From Streptomyces sp. NK15101 (GTDB lineage: Bacteria > Actinomycetota > Actinomycetes > Streptomycetales > Streptomycetaceae): 47,978 bases of DNA. The position numbers were made by a program, and so were the translations under genes. Under the pieces are notes generated by a model that saw only the letters and a list, made by a program, of their open reading frames with translations, did not search any database and was not told the DNA's origin. The stretch spans positions 1 through 47,978 of the forward strand of contig NZ_JAINVG010000059.1 of NCBI RefSeq assembly GCF_020400725.1. Reading direction: 5' to 3'. Below are positions 32,091 through 40,589 of this stretch, in pieces (within the stretch, counting starts at the first letter, position 1; each line of letters begins with the position of its first letter).

Positions 32091-32195
32091 GGCAGGTGGG
32101 GGCGACAAGACCCCGTGAGGCCTCTTCGGTCCCGGATCCGCCGGGGCCCTCGGTCTTTTTCGTGTGGGGGGCGCGCGCCGGGTGACAATGAGTGC

Positions 32196-32552
32196 ATGGA
32201 CGACATCGACCCCGTGGAGCAGGCGCTGCACGCCGCTCGCGCGCTGGTTCTGGCCGACCTGGTGGCCCGGCAGGTGGCCGCGGCCCAGGTCGTGTCGATG
32301 GTGGAGGACGCGGTGACCCACCGGCGCTGGTGGGTCGAGCAGTGGCCCGAGGGGGTGTCGTACGTCGCCGGGCTCGTCGCCCAGGACGTGCAGGACGCCC
32401 TGCTCGAACGGTACGGACGCTGGCCGCTCTGCCCGGTCTGTTCCTCGGGCGACCCGCACGCCCTCGACGTGGAGCCGGAGCTCGGCCCCGACCCGCACTG
32501 GGTCTGCGGCAAGCAGGGCGTGGTGGTGGCCCCGGTGGGCGGCCTGACGTGA
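32196..32552 (+). CDS. Hypothetical protein with possible zinc-ribbon cysteines
   Basis: A 118-residue protein. The N-terminal half is helical (EQALHAARALVLADLVARQVAAAQVV). A Trp-rich segment RRWWVEQWPEGVSYVAGLV follows, then a C-terminal LCPVCSSGDPHALDVEPELGPDPHWVCGK with CxxC and a third Cys, which could bind a metal. Family not recognised. It is followed 13 nt later by a DUF4031 gene on the same strand, so an operon is likely. ATG start at 32196 within GTGC-ATG context; weak ribosome site. Confidence 0.7.
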   Translation: MDDIDPVEQALHAARALVLADLVARQVAAAQVVSMVEDAVTHRRWWVEQWPEGVSYVAGLVAQDVQDALLERYGRWPLCPVCSSGDPHALDVEPELGPDPHWVCGKQGVVVAPVGGLT

Positions 32553-32565
32553 CGGGAGCTTCCGC

Positions 32566-32835
32566 GTGACCCTCTACATCGACCCGCCGACCTGGCCGGG
32601 CCACGGCCGCATGTGGTCGCACCTGGTCAGCGACGTCTCCTTCGAGGAGCTGCACGCCTTCGCCGCCTCGATCGGCGCCCCGCCGCGCGCCTTCGAGCGG
32701 GACCACTACGACATCCCCTCCGACCGGTACGCGGACGCGGTGGCGGCCGGCGCGGTCGAGGTCGGCTCGAAGGAACTGCTCCGGCACCTCACGAAGGCGG
32801 GGCTGCGGCGCCCGAAGGGCCGACCGGTCGCCTGA
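32566..32835 (+). CDS. DUF4031 domain protein
   Basis: An 89-residue protein covering the whole domain: LYIDPPTWPGHGRMWSHLVSD, FEELHAFAASIGAPPRAFERDHYDIPSDRYADAVAAGAVEV. Conserved His, Asp and Tyr residues (WSHL, ELHAFA, DHYD) are the family signature. Function is not established. GTG start preceded by GGGAG; co-transcribed with the preceding hypothetical gene. Confidence 0.85.
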   Translation: MTLYIDPPTWPGHGRMWSHLVSDVSFEELHAFAASIGAPPRAFERDHYDIPSDRYADAVAAGAVEVGSKELLRHLTKAGLRRPKGRPVA

Positions 32836-32914
32836 CGTCCTCCCGGGGCCTGCGCCGCTCCAGGGCCACCCGGTCACCTGACGTTCTTCCCGGGCCCGCC
32901 TTCCCGGCCCCGCG

Positions 32915-33448
32915 TCAGCCGAGCCGGGCGGCGATGGCGCGGGCGCACTCCAGGGACTCGGCGCGTGTCGTGTCGACCTCCAGGTCGTACTCCACGCCCG
33001 CGTGCACCATCAGGGCCTGCTGCGCGGCCATCCCGACGGTCCGGTCCCCGCGGGCGATCTCGCGCCCCGCGGCGACCGAGCTCTCGCACCGGACGCCGAC
33101 CCACAGCACGGGCAGGTCCCCGAGGGCCTCGCGCCAGCGCTGCTGGGAGGCGGCGCCGCCGAGGAAGACGTCGTCGACGACGATCCTGGCGCCGGCCCTG
33201 ACCATCGCCACGAGCCCTCCGGCCCAGGCCGCCTCCAGGGCCCGGAAGTCGGCGCCGACGCTGACGCCGCCGTCGGCGTCGAAGACGATCCCGGAGTCCG
33301 CGTCCTGCATCTTCGCGGGCAGCGCGTCGACGAAGGAGTCGACTCCGAACGCCAGCCACGGGTCCGGCAGTACGGCCTGGAGGCACCGCACGATGCCGGA
33401 CTTCCCCGAGCTGGAACCGCCGTTGAGGATGATCATCCGAGTCGTCAC
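32915..33448 (-). CDS. Chloramphenicol 3-O-phosphotransferase-like kinase
   Basis: A 177-residue P-loop kinase closely resembling S. venezuelae CPT from memory: start MTTRMIILNGGSSSGKS (P-loop at residues 10-17), FGVDSF with Asp37 at the exact place of the catalytic base of CPT, FDADGGVSVG, IVVDDVFLGGAASQQRWR, and VLWVGVRCESSVAAGRE. CPT inactivates chloramphenicol by phosphorylating its primary hydroxyl. No chloramphenicol biosynthesis genes are seen. GTG 33448 aligns with the known CPT start. A Cmx-type exporter lies under 1 kb upstream on the same strand. Confidence 0.85.
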   Translation of the reverse strand: MTTRMIILNGGSSSGKSGIVRCLQAVLPDPWLAFGVDSFVDALPAKMQDADSGIVFDADGGVSVGADFRALEAAWAGGLVAMVRAGARIVVDDVFLGGAASQQRWREALGDLPVLWVGVRCESSVAAGREIARGDRTVGMAAQQALMVHAGVEYDLEVDTTRAESLECARAIAARLG

Positions 33449-33458
33449 GGGCGCCACC

Positions 33459-34040
33459 CTAGGCGCGCCGGTGGACGACGTCGAACACGTTCTTCTGCAG
33501 GCCGTTCGCGTAGGCCTCGTGCTCGACCAGCTTCAGCTTCTGGGCGTCCTTGTCCGTGGCGCTGAAGAGACGCTTGCCCGCGCCGAGCAGGAGCGGGAAG
33601 ACGAGCAGGTGGTACCGGTCGATCAGGCCGGCGTCCGAGAGCGCCCGGTTCAGGGAGGCGCTGCCGTGGACGATGATCGGCCCGCCCTCGGTCTCCTTCA
33701 GGGCGGCGACCTCGTCGAGCGAGCGCAGGATCGTCGTCTCGCCCCAGTTCGACACGAGGTCGTCCTCGGTGAGGCTCGTGGAGACGACGTACTTCGGCAT
33801 CACCTTGTAGCCGGCGAAGTCCTCCATGTCGGGCCACACGGGGCTGAACGCCTCGTAGCTGGTCCGGCCCAGCAGCATCGCGGCCGCCTCCTTCTGCTCG
33901 CGGTCCTTGATCTCGAAGGCCTCGGGGAGGAACTCGACGTCCTTGAAGGTCCATCCGGAGTTCCGGTATCCGGGCTCGCCGCCCGGGGCCTCCACGACGC
34001 CGTCGAGCGAGACGAAGGCGGTGCTGATCAGGGTGCGCAT
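33459..34040 (-). CDS. Dihydrofolate-reductase/RibD-C family protein
   Basis: A 193-residue protein: MRTLISTAFVSLDGVVEAPG, MLLGRTSYEAFSPVWPD, KYVVSTSL, IIVHGSASLNRAL, HLLVFPLLLGAGKRLF. This is the RibD C-terminal/DHFR-like fold common as small stand-alone reductases in actinobacteria (YyaP/YwjB type). The substrate is unknown, and these proteins usually do not replace DHFR. It ends 10 nt before the CPT start, so the two are likely one transcript. ATG 34040 with a GAGGAA ribosome site. Confidence 0.87.
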   Translation of the reverse strand: MRTLISTAFVSLDGVVEAPGGEPGYRNSGWTFKDVEFLPEAFEIKDREQKEAAAMLLGRTSYEAFSPVWPDMEDFAGYKVMPKYVVSTSLTEDDLVSNWGETTILRSLDEVAALKETEGGPIIVHGSASLNRALSDAGLIDRYHLLVFPLLLGAGKRLFSATDKDAQKLKLVEHEAYANGLQKNVFDVVHRRA

Positions 34041-34140
34041 CTGGGGTTCCTCGGCTTCTCGTGTCGGTGCGGTCATCAGCTTCGACCGACGATCACGGAA
34101 GAACTCATCGCCGTCGACCGCTCTTTCTCGGAAAAGATCC

Positions 34141-35427
34141 TCAGCAGGGCGCCTCGGCCTGCTGCTCCCGCTCCCGATCCTCCTGGGGAGCGCCCGAAGT
34201 CACCACGCGGGAGGGGGACTTGTGGAGCCTGAGGGCGACCGCGGCCGTGGCGAGGCCCAGAGCCGTCATGGCCGCGCCCGCCCAGGCCGTGGAGGCGTAG
34301 CCGAGGCCTGCGTCGATGACGGTGCCGCCGAGCCAGGGGCCGCCGGTGTTGCCGAGGTTGAAGGCGGCGGTGGTGGTGGCGCCCGCGAGGGTGGGGGCGG
34401 CGCCTGCGACGTTGAACATCCGGGCGTTGAGGGCCGGGGCGGTGTAGAAGGCGGAGACGCCGAGGAGGAAGGCGAGCAGGACCGTGACGACGGGACCGGA
34501 CGCGAAGAGGGCCAGGGCGATCAGGAAGACGGTCGAGGCGGCGATGCCGCTGAGCAGCACCCCGAAGAGGTGGGCGTCGGCGACGCGGCCGCCGATCGTC
34601 GTACCGACCAGGGCGCCGATGCCGAAGAGCCCGAGGACGGCCGAGACCCAGCCCTCGTCGAGCCCGGAGACGTCGGTGAGGAGCGGGGCGAGGTAGGAGA
34701 AGGCGCAGAAGACGCCGCCCGCCGCGAGCGCGGTGACCGTGACGGAGAGGAGGACCTGCCGGTCGCGGTAGATGGCCAGTTCCCGCTTGAGGCGGGGCCT
34801 GGCCTCGGGGAGGGGGATGTGCGGGATGCGGGTGACGACTCCGGCGAGCGCGATCGCGGAGGCCGCGCCGACCGCCCAGAACGCCGAGCGCCAGCCGAGG
34901 TGCTCGCCGAGGAACGCGCCGGCCGGGACGCCGAGGACGTTGGCGATGGACAGGCCGCCGATCATGACGGCCATCGCCTTGGCGCGGGAGCCCACCGGGA
35001 CCATCGCGATGGCGACGGCCGCGCCGACCGCCCAGAACCCGGCGCAGGCGAGCGCGCTGACGACGCGGGAGGCGAAGAGGACGGCGTAGTTCGGAGCCAG
35101 TGCGCCGGCGATCTGCCCGAGGCCGAAGACGGTGATGAGGGCGACCAGGGTCGTCTTGCGGGGGAGCCGGAGCGTCGCGACGGCGAGCAGCGGAGCGCCG
35201 ACGACCATGCCGATCGCGAAGGCGGAGATGAGCAGTCCGGCGCGGGGGATGGAGACGCCCATGTCCTCCGCGATCGGCGGCAGCAGCCCGGACAGCATGA
35301 ACTCGCTGGTCCCCAGTGCGAAGACGGAGAGACCGAGGATGTACACGGCCAGGGGCATACGGGCCGGGGGTATGGAGGGGGAGGCGGTGGCGGGGGGCGT
35401 CGCGTGCTCGGCTGAGGAAGACGGCAT
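34141..35427 (-). CDS. MFS exporter, Cmx/CmlR chloramphenicol-efflux type (DHA1)
   Basis: A 428-residue 12-helix transporter beginning after a disordered head with MPLAVYILGLSVFALGTSEFMLSGLLPPIAEDMGVSIPRAG, the signature of the Cmx/CmlR/AraJ subfamily. The A-loop between helices 2 and 3 is recognisable, and motif C-like glycines (GGLSIANVLGVPAGAFLGEHLGW) identify a drug:H+ antiporter. A basic, charged C-terminus follows helix 12. Its substrate may be chloramphenicol or a related compound, supported by the nearby CPT gene, but this is inference. ATG 35427; a longer frame upstream is antisense to the HD gene. Confidence 0.88.
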   Translation of the reverse strand: MPSSSAEHATPPATASPSIPPARMPLAVYILGLSVFALGTSEFMLSGLLPPIAEDMGVSIPRAGLLISAFAIGMVVGAPLLAVATLRLPRKTTLVALITVFGLGQIAGALAPNYAVLFASRVVSALACAGFWAVGAAVAIAMVPVGSRAKAMAVMIGGLSIANVLGVPAGAFLGEHLGWRSAFWAVGAASAIALAGVVTRIPHIPLPEARPRLKRELAIYRDRQVLLSVTVTALAAGGVFCAFSYLAPLLTDVSGLDEGWVSAVLGLFGIGALVGTTIGGRVADAHLFGVLLSGIAASTVFLIALALFASGPVVTVLLAFLLGVSAFYTAPALNARMFNVAGAAPTLAGATTTAAFNLGNTGGPWLGGTVIDAGLGYASTAWAGAAMTALGLATAAVALRLHKSPSRVVTSGAPQEDREREQQAEAPC

Positions 35428-35519
35428 GACATGCGTCAACCTGCGGTTTGTGCCTGTCATTCCGCGATCCCCGGACTTCTCGGGATGCGAGACGGTCACG
35501 CGCCGCCCCGGCCGCGCCG

Positions 35520-36218
35520 TCAGGCCGCCGGTCCCGCCAGCTCCGCCAGTTCCCGTTCCAGGTTCTCCCGGGCCCGTTCCTCCCAGGCCGCCGCCCCGTA
35601 GGGGGTGCGGAAGAGGCGGGGGAGGGAGAGGAGCTGGCGGAGGACGGCGGCGCGGCCCGCGCGGAAGTCCGGTTCCGGGACGAAGGAGTACTCCTCGCGG
35701 ACCGCCGCCGTATACCCCCCGTACGTATCGGGGCCGGTGGCCAGGATCGCGAGGTCCGCGTCGCAGAGGGTCTCGCCGTTGAGGTCGCCCGGGGCCGGGT
35801 CGTGGGTGACGGTGAGGCGGACCAGGCGGGCCACCTCGGTGACCTCGCGGGCGGTGAGGCCGGCTTCGGTGAGGGCCTTCTCGGCCAGGGCCGCCGAGCG
35901 TTCCTCGTTCTCCGAGCGGTCCGGGCGGTAGACGGCGTCGTGGAACCAGGCGGCGAGCCGTACGAGCTCCAGTTCGCCGCCCTCCCCGCCCTGGTCGGCG
36001 AGCTCGTCGATGCGGTCGAGGACCGCCCGGAGGTGGGCGACCGTGTGGTAGCGGCGCTGTGGCTCGGCCCAGCGGGCCAGCAGGTTCCGGCCGTACGGGG
36101 CGGGGTCGGGGCCCACGCGGCCGGCGCGGGCGGCGAGCAGGGTGGCGTTCCACCGCTGCAGCAGGTCCGGATCCGGGTCCCGATGCGGCTCCCGGTCGTG
36201 CTCTTCCTCGACGGTCAT
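35520..36218 (-). CDS. HD-domain metal-dependent phosphohydrolase-like protein
   Basis: A 232-residue helical protein with RRYHTVAHLRAVLDRIDEL, then VRLAAWFHDAVYRP (the HD pair) and LCDADLAILATGP (late Asp). This is the predicted metal-dependent HD phosphohydrolase family found as single copies in many bacteria; the substrate is unknown. The N-terminus is acidic and probably flexible. ATG 36218. It is divergent from the DHA2 exporter, whose operators lie between. Confidence 0.85.
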   Translation of the reverse strand: MTVEEEHDREPHRDPDPDLLQRWNATLLAARAGRVGPDPAPYGRNLLARWAEPQRRYHTVAHLRAVLDRIDELADQGGEGGELELVRLAAWFHDAVYRPDRSENEERSAALAEKALTEAGLTAREVTEVARLVRLTVTHDPAPGDLNGETLCDADLAILATGPDTYGGYTAAVREEYSFVPEPDFRAGRAAVLRQLLSLPRLFRTPYGAAAWEERARENLERELAELAGPAA

Positions 36219-36284
36219 GGGGGCATTCTGCCCGGCCGGAGGTGCGGAGCGGGTGCTTCCCACGCGCCCTCATCTCACTCTTAC

Positions 36285-36337
36285 ATACCCCCCACGGGTA
36301 TGCTACGGTGCTCCGCACAGGTACCCCCTAGGGGTAT
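36285..36337. promoter_or_regulatory. Paired CsoR/CstR-type operators upstream of the DHA2 exporter
   Basis: ATACCC-N5-GGGTAT (36285-36301) and GTACCC-N5-GGGTAT (36321-36337) are spaced 36 nt centre to centre, just upstream of the exporter start at 36364. The TACCCCCTAGGGGTA form is typical of CsoR/CstR (DUF156) repressor sites for copper or persulfide sensing. No such repressor gene is in the window. Confidence 0.7.
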
Positions 36338-36363
36338 GCAGCAGCGAGTGAAGGGTCAGGGCA

Positions 36364-37800
36364 ATGTCAACCGTCAATCCCCGGCGCTGGTGGGCACTTG
36401 TCGTGCTCGCCGCCGCTCAGTTCATGGTCATCATGGACACCTCGATCATCGGGGTCGCGCTCCCCGAGATGCAGAAGGACCTGGGCTTCTCGCAGAGCGA
36501 GCTCCAGTGGATCTTCAACGCCTACGTGATCGTCTTCGGCGGTCTGCTGCTCCTCGGCGGACGCCTCTCCGACCTCGTCGGAGCCCGCAGGATCTTCGTC
36601 TCCGGCTGGGCGGTCATGATCGCCGGTTCGGTCGTGGCCGCGGCCGCGCAGACGGCCTGGGTCGAGATCGTCGGCCGTGCCGTCCAGGGCGTCGGCGGCG
36701 CGCTGATCGCGCCCTCCGCCATGACCCTGCTGATGATGCTCTTCATGCACGACCCGAAGGAGCTCGGCAAGGCGATGGCGCTCTACGGCGCCGCCGCTCC
36801 CGCCGGCGGCACCGCGGGCGTCTTCCTCGGCGGTGTCTTCACCGAGTGGATGAGCTGGCAGTGGGTCTTCATCATCTACATCCCGATCGGCCTCGCGACC
36901 CTCGCCGCGACCAAGCTCCTCCCGAACGTCGAGTCCCGCCGCGGCTCCGTCGACGTCCTCGGCGCCGTCGCCGTCACCGCCGGCCTCGCGCTCGCCGTCT
37001 TCGCCGTGGTCCGTGCTCCCGAGGTCGGCTGGGGCGCCACCGCCACCGTCCTGGAGCTGGCCGGCGCCGCCGTCCTCCTGATCCTCTTCTTCGTCATCCA
37101 GAAGAGCGTCCGCGAGCCCCTCATGCCGCTCAGCGTCTGGCGGGTCCCGCGCCTGGGCTCGGCCAACCTGGCGATGACGCTGCTCGGCGCCGCGTGGATC
37201 CCGATGTGGTACTTCCTCAACCTGTACCTCCAGCAGGTCCTGGGCTTCGGCGCCTTCGAGTCCGGTGCCGCGCTGCTCCCGATGACCGTGCTCCTCATGA
37301 TCTTCATGACGGCCATCACGGCCCGGCTCATGATGAAGGTCGGCGCCAAGCCGCTCATCGCGGGCGGTCTGCTGGTCCTCGCGGCCGGTCTGGTCTGGCT
37401 CTCCGCGGTCGAGCCCACCGGCACCTTCCTGGTCGACGTCCTGCCGGCCTCGCTGGTCGCCGCGCTCGGCATGTCCCTCGCCTACATCCCGACGATGATG
37501 AGCGCGATGGCCAACGCCCCGCAGGAGCAGGCCGGTCTCGCCTCCGGCATCGTCAACACCACCTACAACGTCGGCTCCGCGCTCGGTCTCGCCGCGCTCA
37601 CCGCCGTCGCGATGTCCCAGGGCGCCGACCAGCTCGGCAACCTGCCGAAGCTGACGGACGGCTTCTCCGCCGCCTTCATCGGCGCCGCGGTCGTCGCCGC
37701 CGTCGGCGGTGTCGTCACCCTCCTCGTCATGAAGGGCGACAAGGCGGCCGCGGCCGAGGCCGCCGCCCCCGCGCCGCAGGGCGAGAAGGTCCCCGCCTGA
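36364..37800 (+). CDS. MFS drug exporter, DHA2 (EmrB/QacA) family
   Basis: A 478-residue transporter with about 14 helices. MVIMDTSIIGVALPEMQKDL gives the DHA2 motif D1 (acidic residue in helix 1), LGGRLSDLVGARRIF is motif A, and YGAAAPAGGTAGVFLGGVF is the antiporter motif C. The hydrophilic tail is Ala/Glu rich. It exports drugs or metabolites by proton antiport; the substrate is unknown. Two CsoR-like operators precede it, and a strong terminator follows. AGGGTCAGGGCA precedes the ATG. Confidence 0.92.
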   Translation: MSTVNPRRWWALVVLAAAQFMVIMDTSIIGVALPEMQKDLGFSQSELQWIFNAYVIVFGGLLLLGGRLSDLVGARRIFVSGWAVMIAGSVVAAAAQTAWVEIVGRAVQGVGGALIAPSAMTLLMMLFMHDPKELGKAMALYGAAAPAGGTAGVFLGGVFTEWMSWQWVFIIYIPIGLATLAATKLLPNVESRRGSVDVLGAVAVTAGLALAVFAVVRAPEVGWGATATVLELAGAAVLLILFFVIQKSVREPLMPLSVWRVPRLGSANLAMTLLGAAWIPMWYFLNLYLQQVLGFGAFESGAALLPMTVLLMIFMTAITARLMMKVGAKPLIAGGLLVLAAGLVWLSAVEPTGTFLVDVLPASLVAALGMSLAYIPTMMSAMANAPQEQAGLASGIVNTTYNVGSALGLAALTAVAMSQGADQLGNLPKLTDGFSAAFIGAAVVAAVGGVVTLLVMKGDKAAAAEAAAPAPQGEKVPA

Positions 37801-37813
37801 TCCCCGCCCCGAA

Positions 37814-37856
37814 GGGGCCGCCCGATGTCCGCCCCGGACGTCGGGCGGCCCCTTTT
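37814..37856 (+). terminator. Terminator after the DHA2 exporter
   Basis: A 17-bp stem (37814-37830 with 37836-37852, one G-T pair) with a 5-nt loop is followed by TTTT. Confidence 0.9.
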
Positions 37857-37878
37857 CCCGTACTCAGGAAGGAACGTC

Positions 37879-39048
37879 GTGGAACTGAACACCCGTGCCG
37901 TGCACGTCGTCAACGAGCCTTTCCGGAGCGGCAGCCGGCCGCTCTCCGTCCCCCTCGTCCAGTCCTCCGCCTTCGCCTTCGACTCCGCCGCCGAGCTCGC
38001 CGACGCCATGGCCGACCCCGACGGCCGGTACGTCTACAGCCGCCGCGGCAACCCGACCGTCCGGGCCCTGGAGCAGACCCTCGCCGGCCTGGAGGGCGGG
38101 GAGGGGACCATCGCCTTCGCCTCCGGCATGGGCGCCGTCAGCGGCGTCCTCCTCGCGCTGCTCAGGCCCGGCGACCGGGTGGTGGCCCAGCGCTGTCTGT
38201 ACGGAGGGACGCACGCGGTCCTGTCGGACCTGGCCGAGCGGTACGGGATCGAGGTCGTACGGATATCCGGCGACGATCCGGCCGAACTGGAGGCCGTCGG
38301 CACCCACCCCGCCACCCGGCTCCTCGTCCTGGAGACGATCGCCAATCCGACCGGCCGGGTCCCGGACCTGCCCGGGCTGCTCGCGGCGGCCCGCGCCCTC
38401 GGGGTGACCAGCATGGTCGACAACTCGCTCGCCTCGCCCGTGCTGTGCCGTCCCCTGGAGCTCGGTGCCGACGTCGTCGTGCACTCCACCACCAAGTACC
38501 TCTCCGGGCACTCGGACGTCCTCGGCGGCGCCGCCGTCTTCGCGGACGACGGACTGCGCCGCCGGGTGTGGCCCCGCACGGTCGAACTCGGCGCCTGTGC
38601 CGACCCGTTCGCGGCCTGGCTCACCCTGCGCGGGATCCCCACGCTGCCGCTGCGGATGCGCGAGCACTGCGCCAACGCCGCGGCCCTCGCCGAGCTCCTG
38701 GCGGCCCGCCCCGGCGTCACGGCCGTCCACTACCCCTGGCGCGCCGGCCACCCCTCGTACGACACCGCCCGGAAGGTCCTCGCGGGCGGTGGCGGGCTGC
38801 TCTCCTTCGAGCTCGCCGGGGGCCGGGAGGCGGGCCGGGCCTTCATCGAGCGCGTACGGCTCGCGAAGCTCGCGCTCTCGCTCGGCGGCGTGGAGACGCT
38901 GGTGGCCCATCCGGCGTCCACCTCCCACCGCGAGCTGGACGCGGACGCCCTGGCGGCCGCGGGGATCGCGCCCGGACTGGTGCGGATGTCGGTCGGGATC
39001 GAGGACGTCGAGGACCTGTGGAACGACGTCGAACAAGCGATGCCGTGA
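37879..39048 (+). CDS. Trans-sulfuration family PLP enzyme (cystathionine gamma-synthase/lyase-like)
   Basis: A 389-residue Cys/Met-metabolism PLP enzyme. YVYSRRGNPTVRALEQTLAGLEGG is the N-terminal signature, and ETIANPTGRVPDLPGL plus MVDNSLASP are cofactor contacts. HSTTKYLSGHSDVLGG carries the PLP Lys206. VRMSVGIEDVEDLWND closes the C-terminal domain. Reaction within the family (gamma-synthase, gamma-lyase, methionine gamma-lyase or O-acyl-homoserine sulfhydrylase) cannot be decided by eye. GTG 37879 has AGGAAGGA upstream. It precedes the biosynthetic operon but is separated from it by a strong promoter. Confidence 0.88.
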   Translation: MELNTRAVHVVNEPFRSGSRPLSVPLVQSSAFAFDSAAELADAMADPDGRYVYSRRGNPTVRALEQTLAGLEGGEGTIAFASGMGAVSGVLLALLRPGDRVVAQRCLYGGTHAVLSDLAERYGIEVVRISGDDPAELEAVGTHPATRLLVLETIANPTGRVPDLPGLLAAARALGVTSMVDNSLASPVLCRPLELGADVVVHSTTKYLSGHSDVLGGAAVFADDGLRRRVWPRTVELGACADPFAAWLTLRGIPTLPLRMREHCANAAALAELLAARPGVTAVHYPWRAGHPSYDTARKVLAGGGGLLSFELAGGREAGRAFIERVRLAKLALSLGGVETLVAHPASTSHRELDADALAAAGIAPGLVRMSVGIEDVEDLWNDVEQAMP

Positions 39049-39061
39049 GCCTTCTTTTGGG

Positions 39062-39091
39062 TTGACAAAATAAATGGTCGATTCGTAGATT
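39062..39091 (+). promoter_or_regulatory. Near-consensus vegetative (HrdB-type) promoter of the biosynthetic operon
   Basis: TTGACA (39062-39067) and TAGATT (39086-39091) have an 18-nt AT-rich spacer. A transcript would start near 39098, about 40 nt before the first gene. Confidence 0.8.
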
Positions 39092-39137
39092 GGGTGATGC
39101 CAGGAAACGTAGACTCCTAGGTCAAGGGGGGCGCGCG

Positions 39138-39677
39138 ATGCGCTACTTCGAGGACTTCCGGCCCGGCGACGTCCATGAACTGGGCACCGTCACCGTCACG
39201 ACGGAGGAGGTGCTGGAGTTCGGCAGGCGCTTCGACCCGCAGCCCTTCCACACGGACCCCGAGCTCGCGAAGGACTCCCCGTTCGGCGGTCTGATCGCCA
39301 GCGGGTTCCACACCCAGTCGATGTTCATGCGCCGCTACGTCGACGGACTGCTCGCCTACAGCGCCTGTACGGGCTCGCCCGGCATCGACGAGGTCCGCTA
39401 CCTGCGGCCCGTCCGCCCGGGCGACGTCCTCACCGCCCGCGTCGAGATCCTCGGCGCGACCCCGTCGCCGTTCAATCCCGCCACCGGCACCGTCAAGCCG
39501 CGGTGCACGCTCGTGGCCGCCGACGGGACGGCCGTGTTCAGCATGATCCTGCACAGCATCTTCCGCCGGCGCCCCGCCGGCTCCGAGGCCGGCCATCTGT
39601 CGTCGATGCCCGCGGCCGAGGACCCCGTCGCCTGCGTGCGACCGGCCAAGACCTGTGTCCCGGCCATGAGCGCCTGA
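39138..39677 (+). CDS. MaoC-like hot-dog dehydratase
   Basis: A 179-residue single hot-dog domain: MRYFEDFRPGDVHELGTVTVTTEEVLEFGRRFDPQPFHTDPELAKDSPFGGLIASGFHT. This is the R-specific enoyl hydratase/MaoC signature with the Asp-His pair (FDPQPFHTD) and the GLIASGFHT loop. RYLRPVRPGDVLTARVEI completes the fold. It has an unusual 30-residue tail with two Cys. It may hydrate or dehydrate an acyl thioester intermediate on the carrier protein or CoA. First gene of the operon, directly behind the promoter; ATG with AAGGGGGG upstream. Confidence 0.87.
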   Translation: MRYFEDFRPGDVHELGTVTVTTEEVLEFGRRFDPQPFHTDPELAKDSPFGGLIASGFHTQSMFMRRYVDGLLAYSACTGSPGIDEVRYLRPVRPGDVLTARVEILGATPSPFNPATGTVKPRCTLVAADGTAVFSMILHSIFRRRPAGSEAGHLSSMPAAEDPVACVRPAKTCVPAMSA

Positions 39678-39749
39678 CGAACCGTCCTTCGTCGGGCCCC
39701 CGAACACGGCCGTCCGAATCACCAGAAATCAACCGAAGGGGGACCTCCT

Positions 39750-40589
39750 GTGGAGGCCGTATCCCGCACCGCCCAGTGGACCGCCGCCGCGCGCGCCCTG
39801 GAGACCGAGCGCGAGGACCGGCTGTTCGCCGATCCCTACGCGCGCACCGTCGCCGACGAGATCGGCTTCGAACTGCTCGCGCGCTACGACGGGGGCGGCA
39901 TCGTGCCGTTCCTCGCCATCCGCACCACCTACCTCGACCGGGCCATCGTGAAGGCGGTGGAGGAGCGCGGCATCCGGCAGGTCGTCTTCCTCGCCGCCGG
40001 CATGGACACCCGCTTCTTCCGGCTGCCCTGGCCCGACGGCGTCACCGTCTACGAGCTCGACCGCCCGGCCCTCCTGGAGGCCAAGGCCGAGATGCTCAAG
40101 GACGAGCCGCAGCCCGCCGGCCGCACCCGGGTCCCGATCCCGGTCGACCTCACGCAGGACTGGACCGGCGCCCTGAAGGAGGCCGGCTGGAAGAGCGAGG
40201 AGCCGGTCCTGTGGGTGGTCGAGGGCCTGCTGTTCTTCCTGCCCGAGCAGGCCGTGCGGACCCTCATCTCGACGCTCTCCGCGCACGCCGCGCCCGGCTC
40301 CGTGCTGCTCGGCGACGTCATCTCGAAGTCCGCCCTGGAGAACCCGCTGGCCCGCACCTTCATGAGCGCGCTGGAGGAGGACGGCAACCCGTGGCTCTTC
40401 GGCACCGAGGAGCCCGAGGCGCTGCTCGCCGACTGCGGCTGGGCCGTGCGCGAGGTCAAGCAGCCCGGTGAGGACGGCGCCGCCTTCGACCGCTGGCCCT
40501 ACCCGGTGCCGGCCCGCTCCGTGCCGCGCGTCCCCCGCTCCTTCCTGTTCACGTGTGACCTGCCGACGTACGAGGAGAAGGCCGCATGA
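39750..40589 (+). CDS. LCMT/TIGR00027-type SAM-dependent methyltransferase
   Basis: A 279-residue methyltransferase of the leucine-carboxyl-methyltransferase-like family: SRTAQWTAAARALETEREDRLFADPYA at the start, VVFLAAGMDTRFFRLPWP (SAM motif I with DTR), VYELDRPALLEAK, and VVEGLLFFLPEQA. Family members make O-methyl groups, often carboxyl esters, in natural products. GTG start with GAAGGGGGA. It ends in ATGA overlap with the next methyltransferase, so expression is coupled. Confidence 0.9.
   Translation: MEAVSRTAQWTAAARALETEREDRLFADPYARTVADEIGFELLARYDGGGIVPFLAIRTTYLDRAIVKAVEERGIRQVVFLAAGMDTRFFRLPWPDGVTVYELDRPALLEAKAEMLKDEPQPAGRTRVPIPVDLTQDWTGALKEAGWKSEEPVLWVVEGLLFFLPEQAVRTLISTLSAHAAPGSVLLGDVISKSALENPLARTFMSALEEDGNPWLFGTEEPEALLADCGWAVREVKQPGEDGAAFDRWPYPVPARSVPRVPRSFLFTCDLPTYEEKAA

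Noticed and set aside
32112..32160. Terminator-like stem followed by TTTTT
   Set aside because: The 8-bp stem includes a G-T pair and the T run is displaced; no plus-strand gene ends upstream.
35448..39065. 1205-codon open frame
   Set aside because: Shadow of the HD gene (antisense), the DHA2 exporter and the PLP enzyme in another frame; composition is typical of GC-rich noise.
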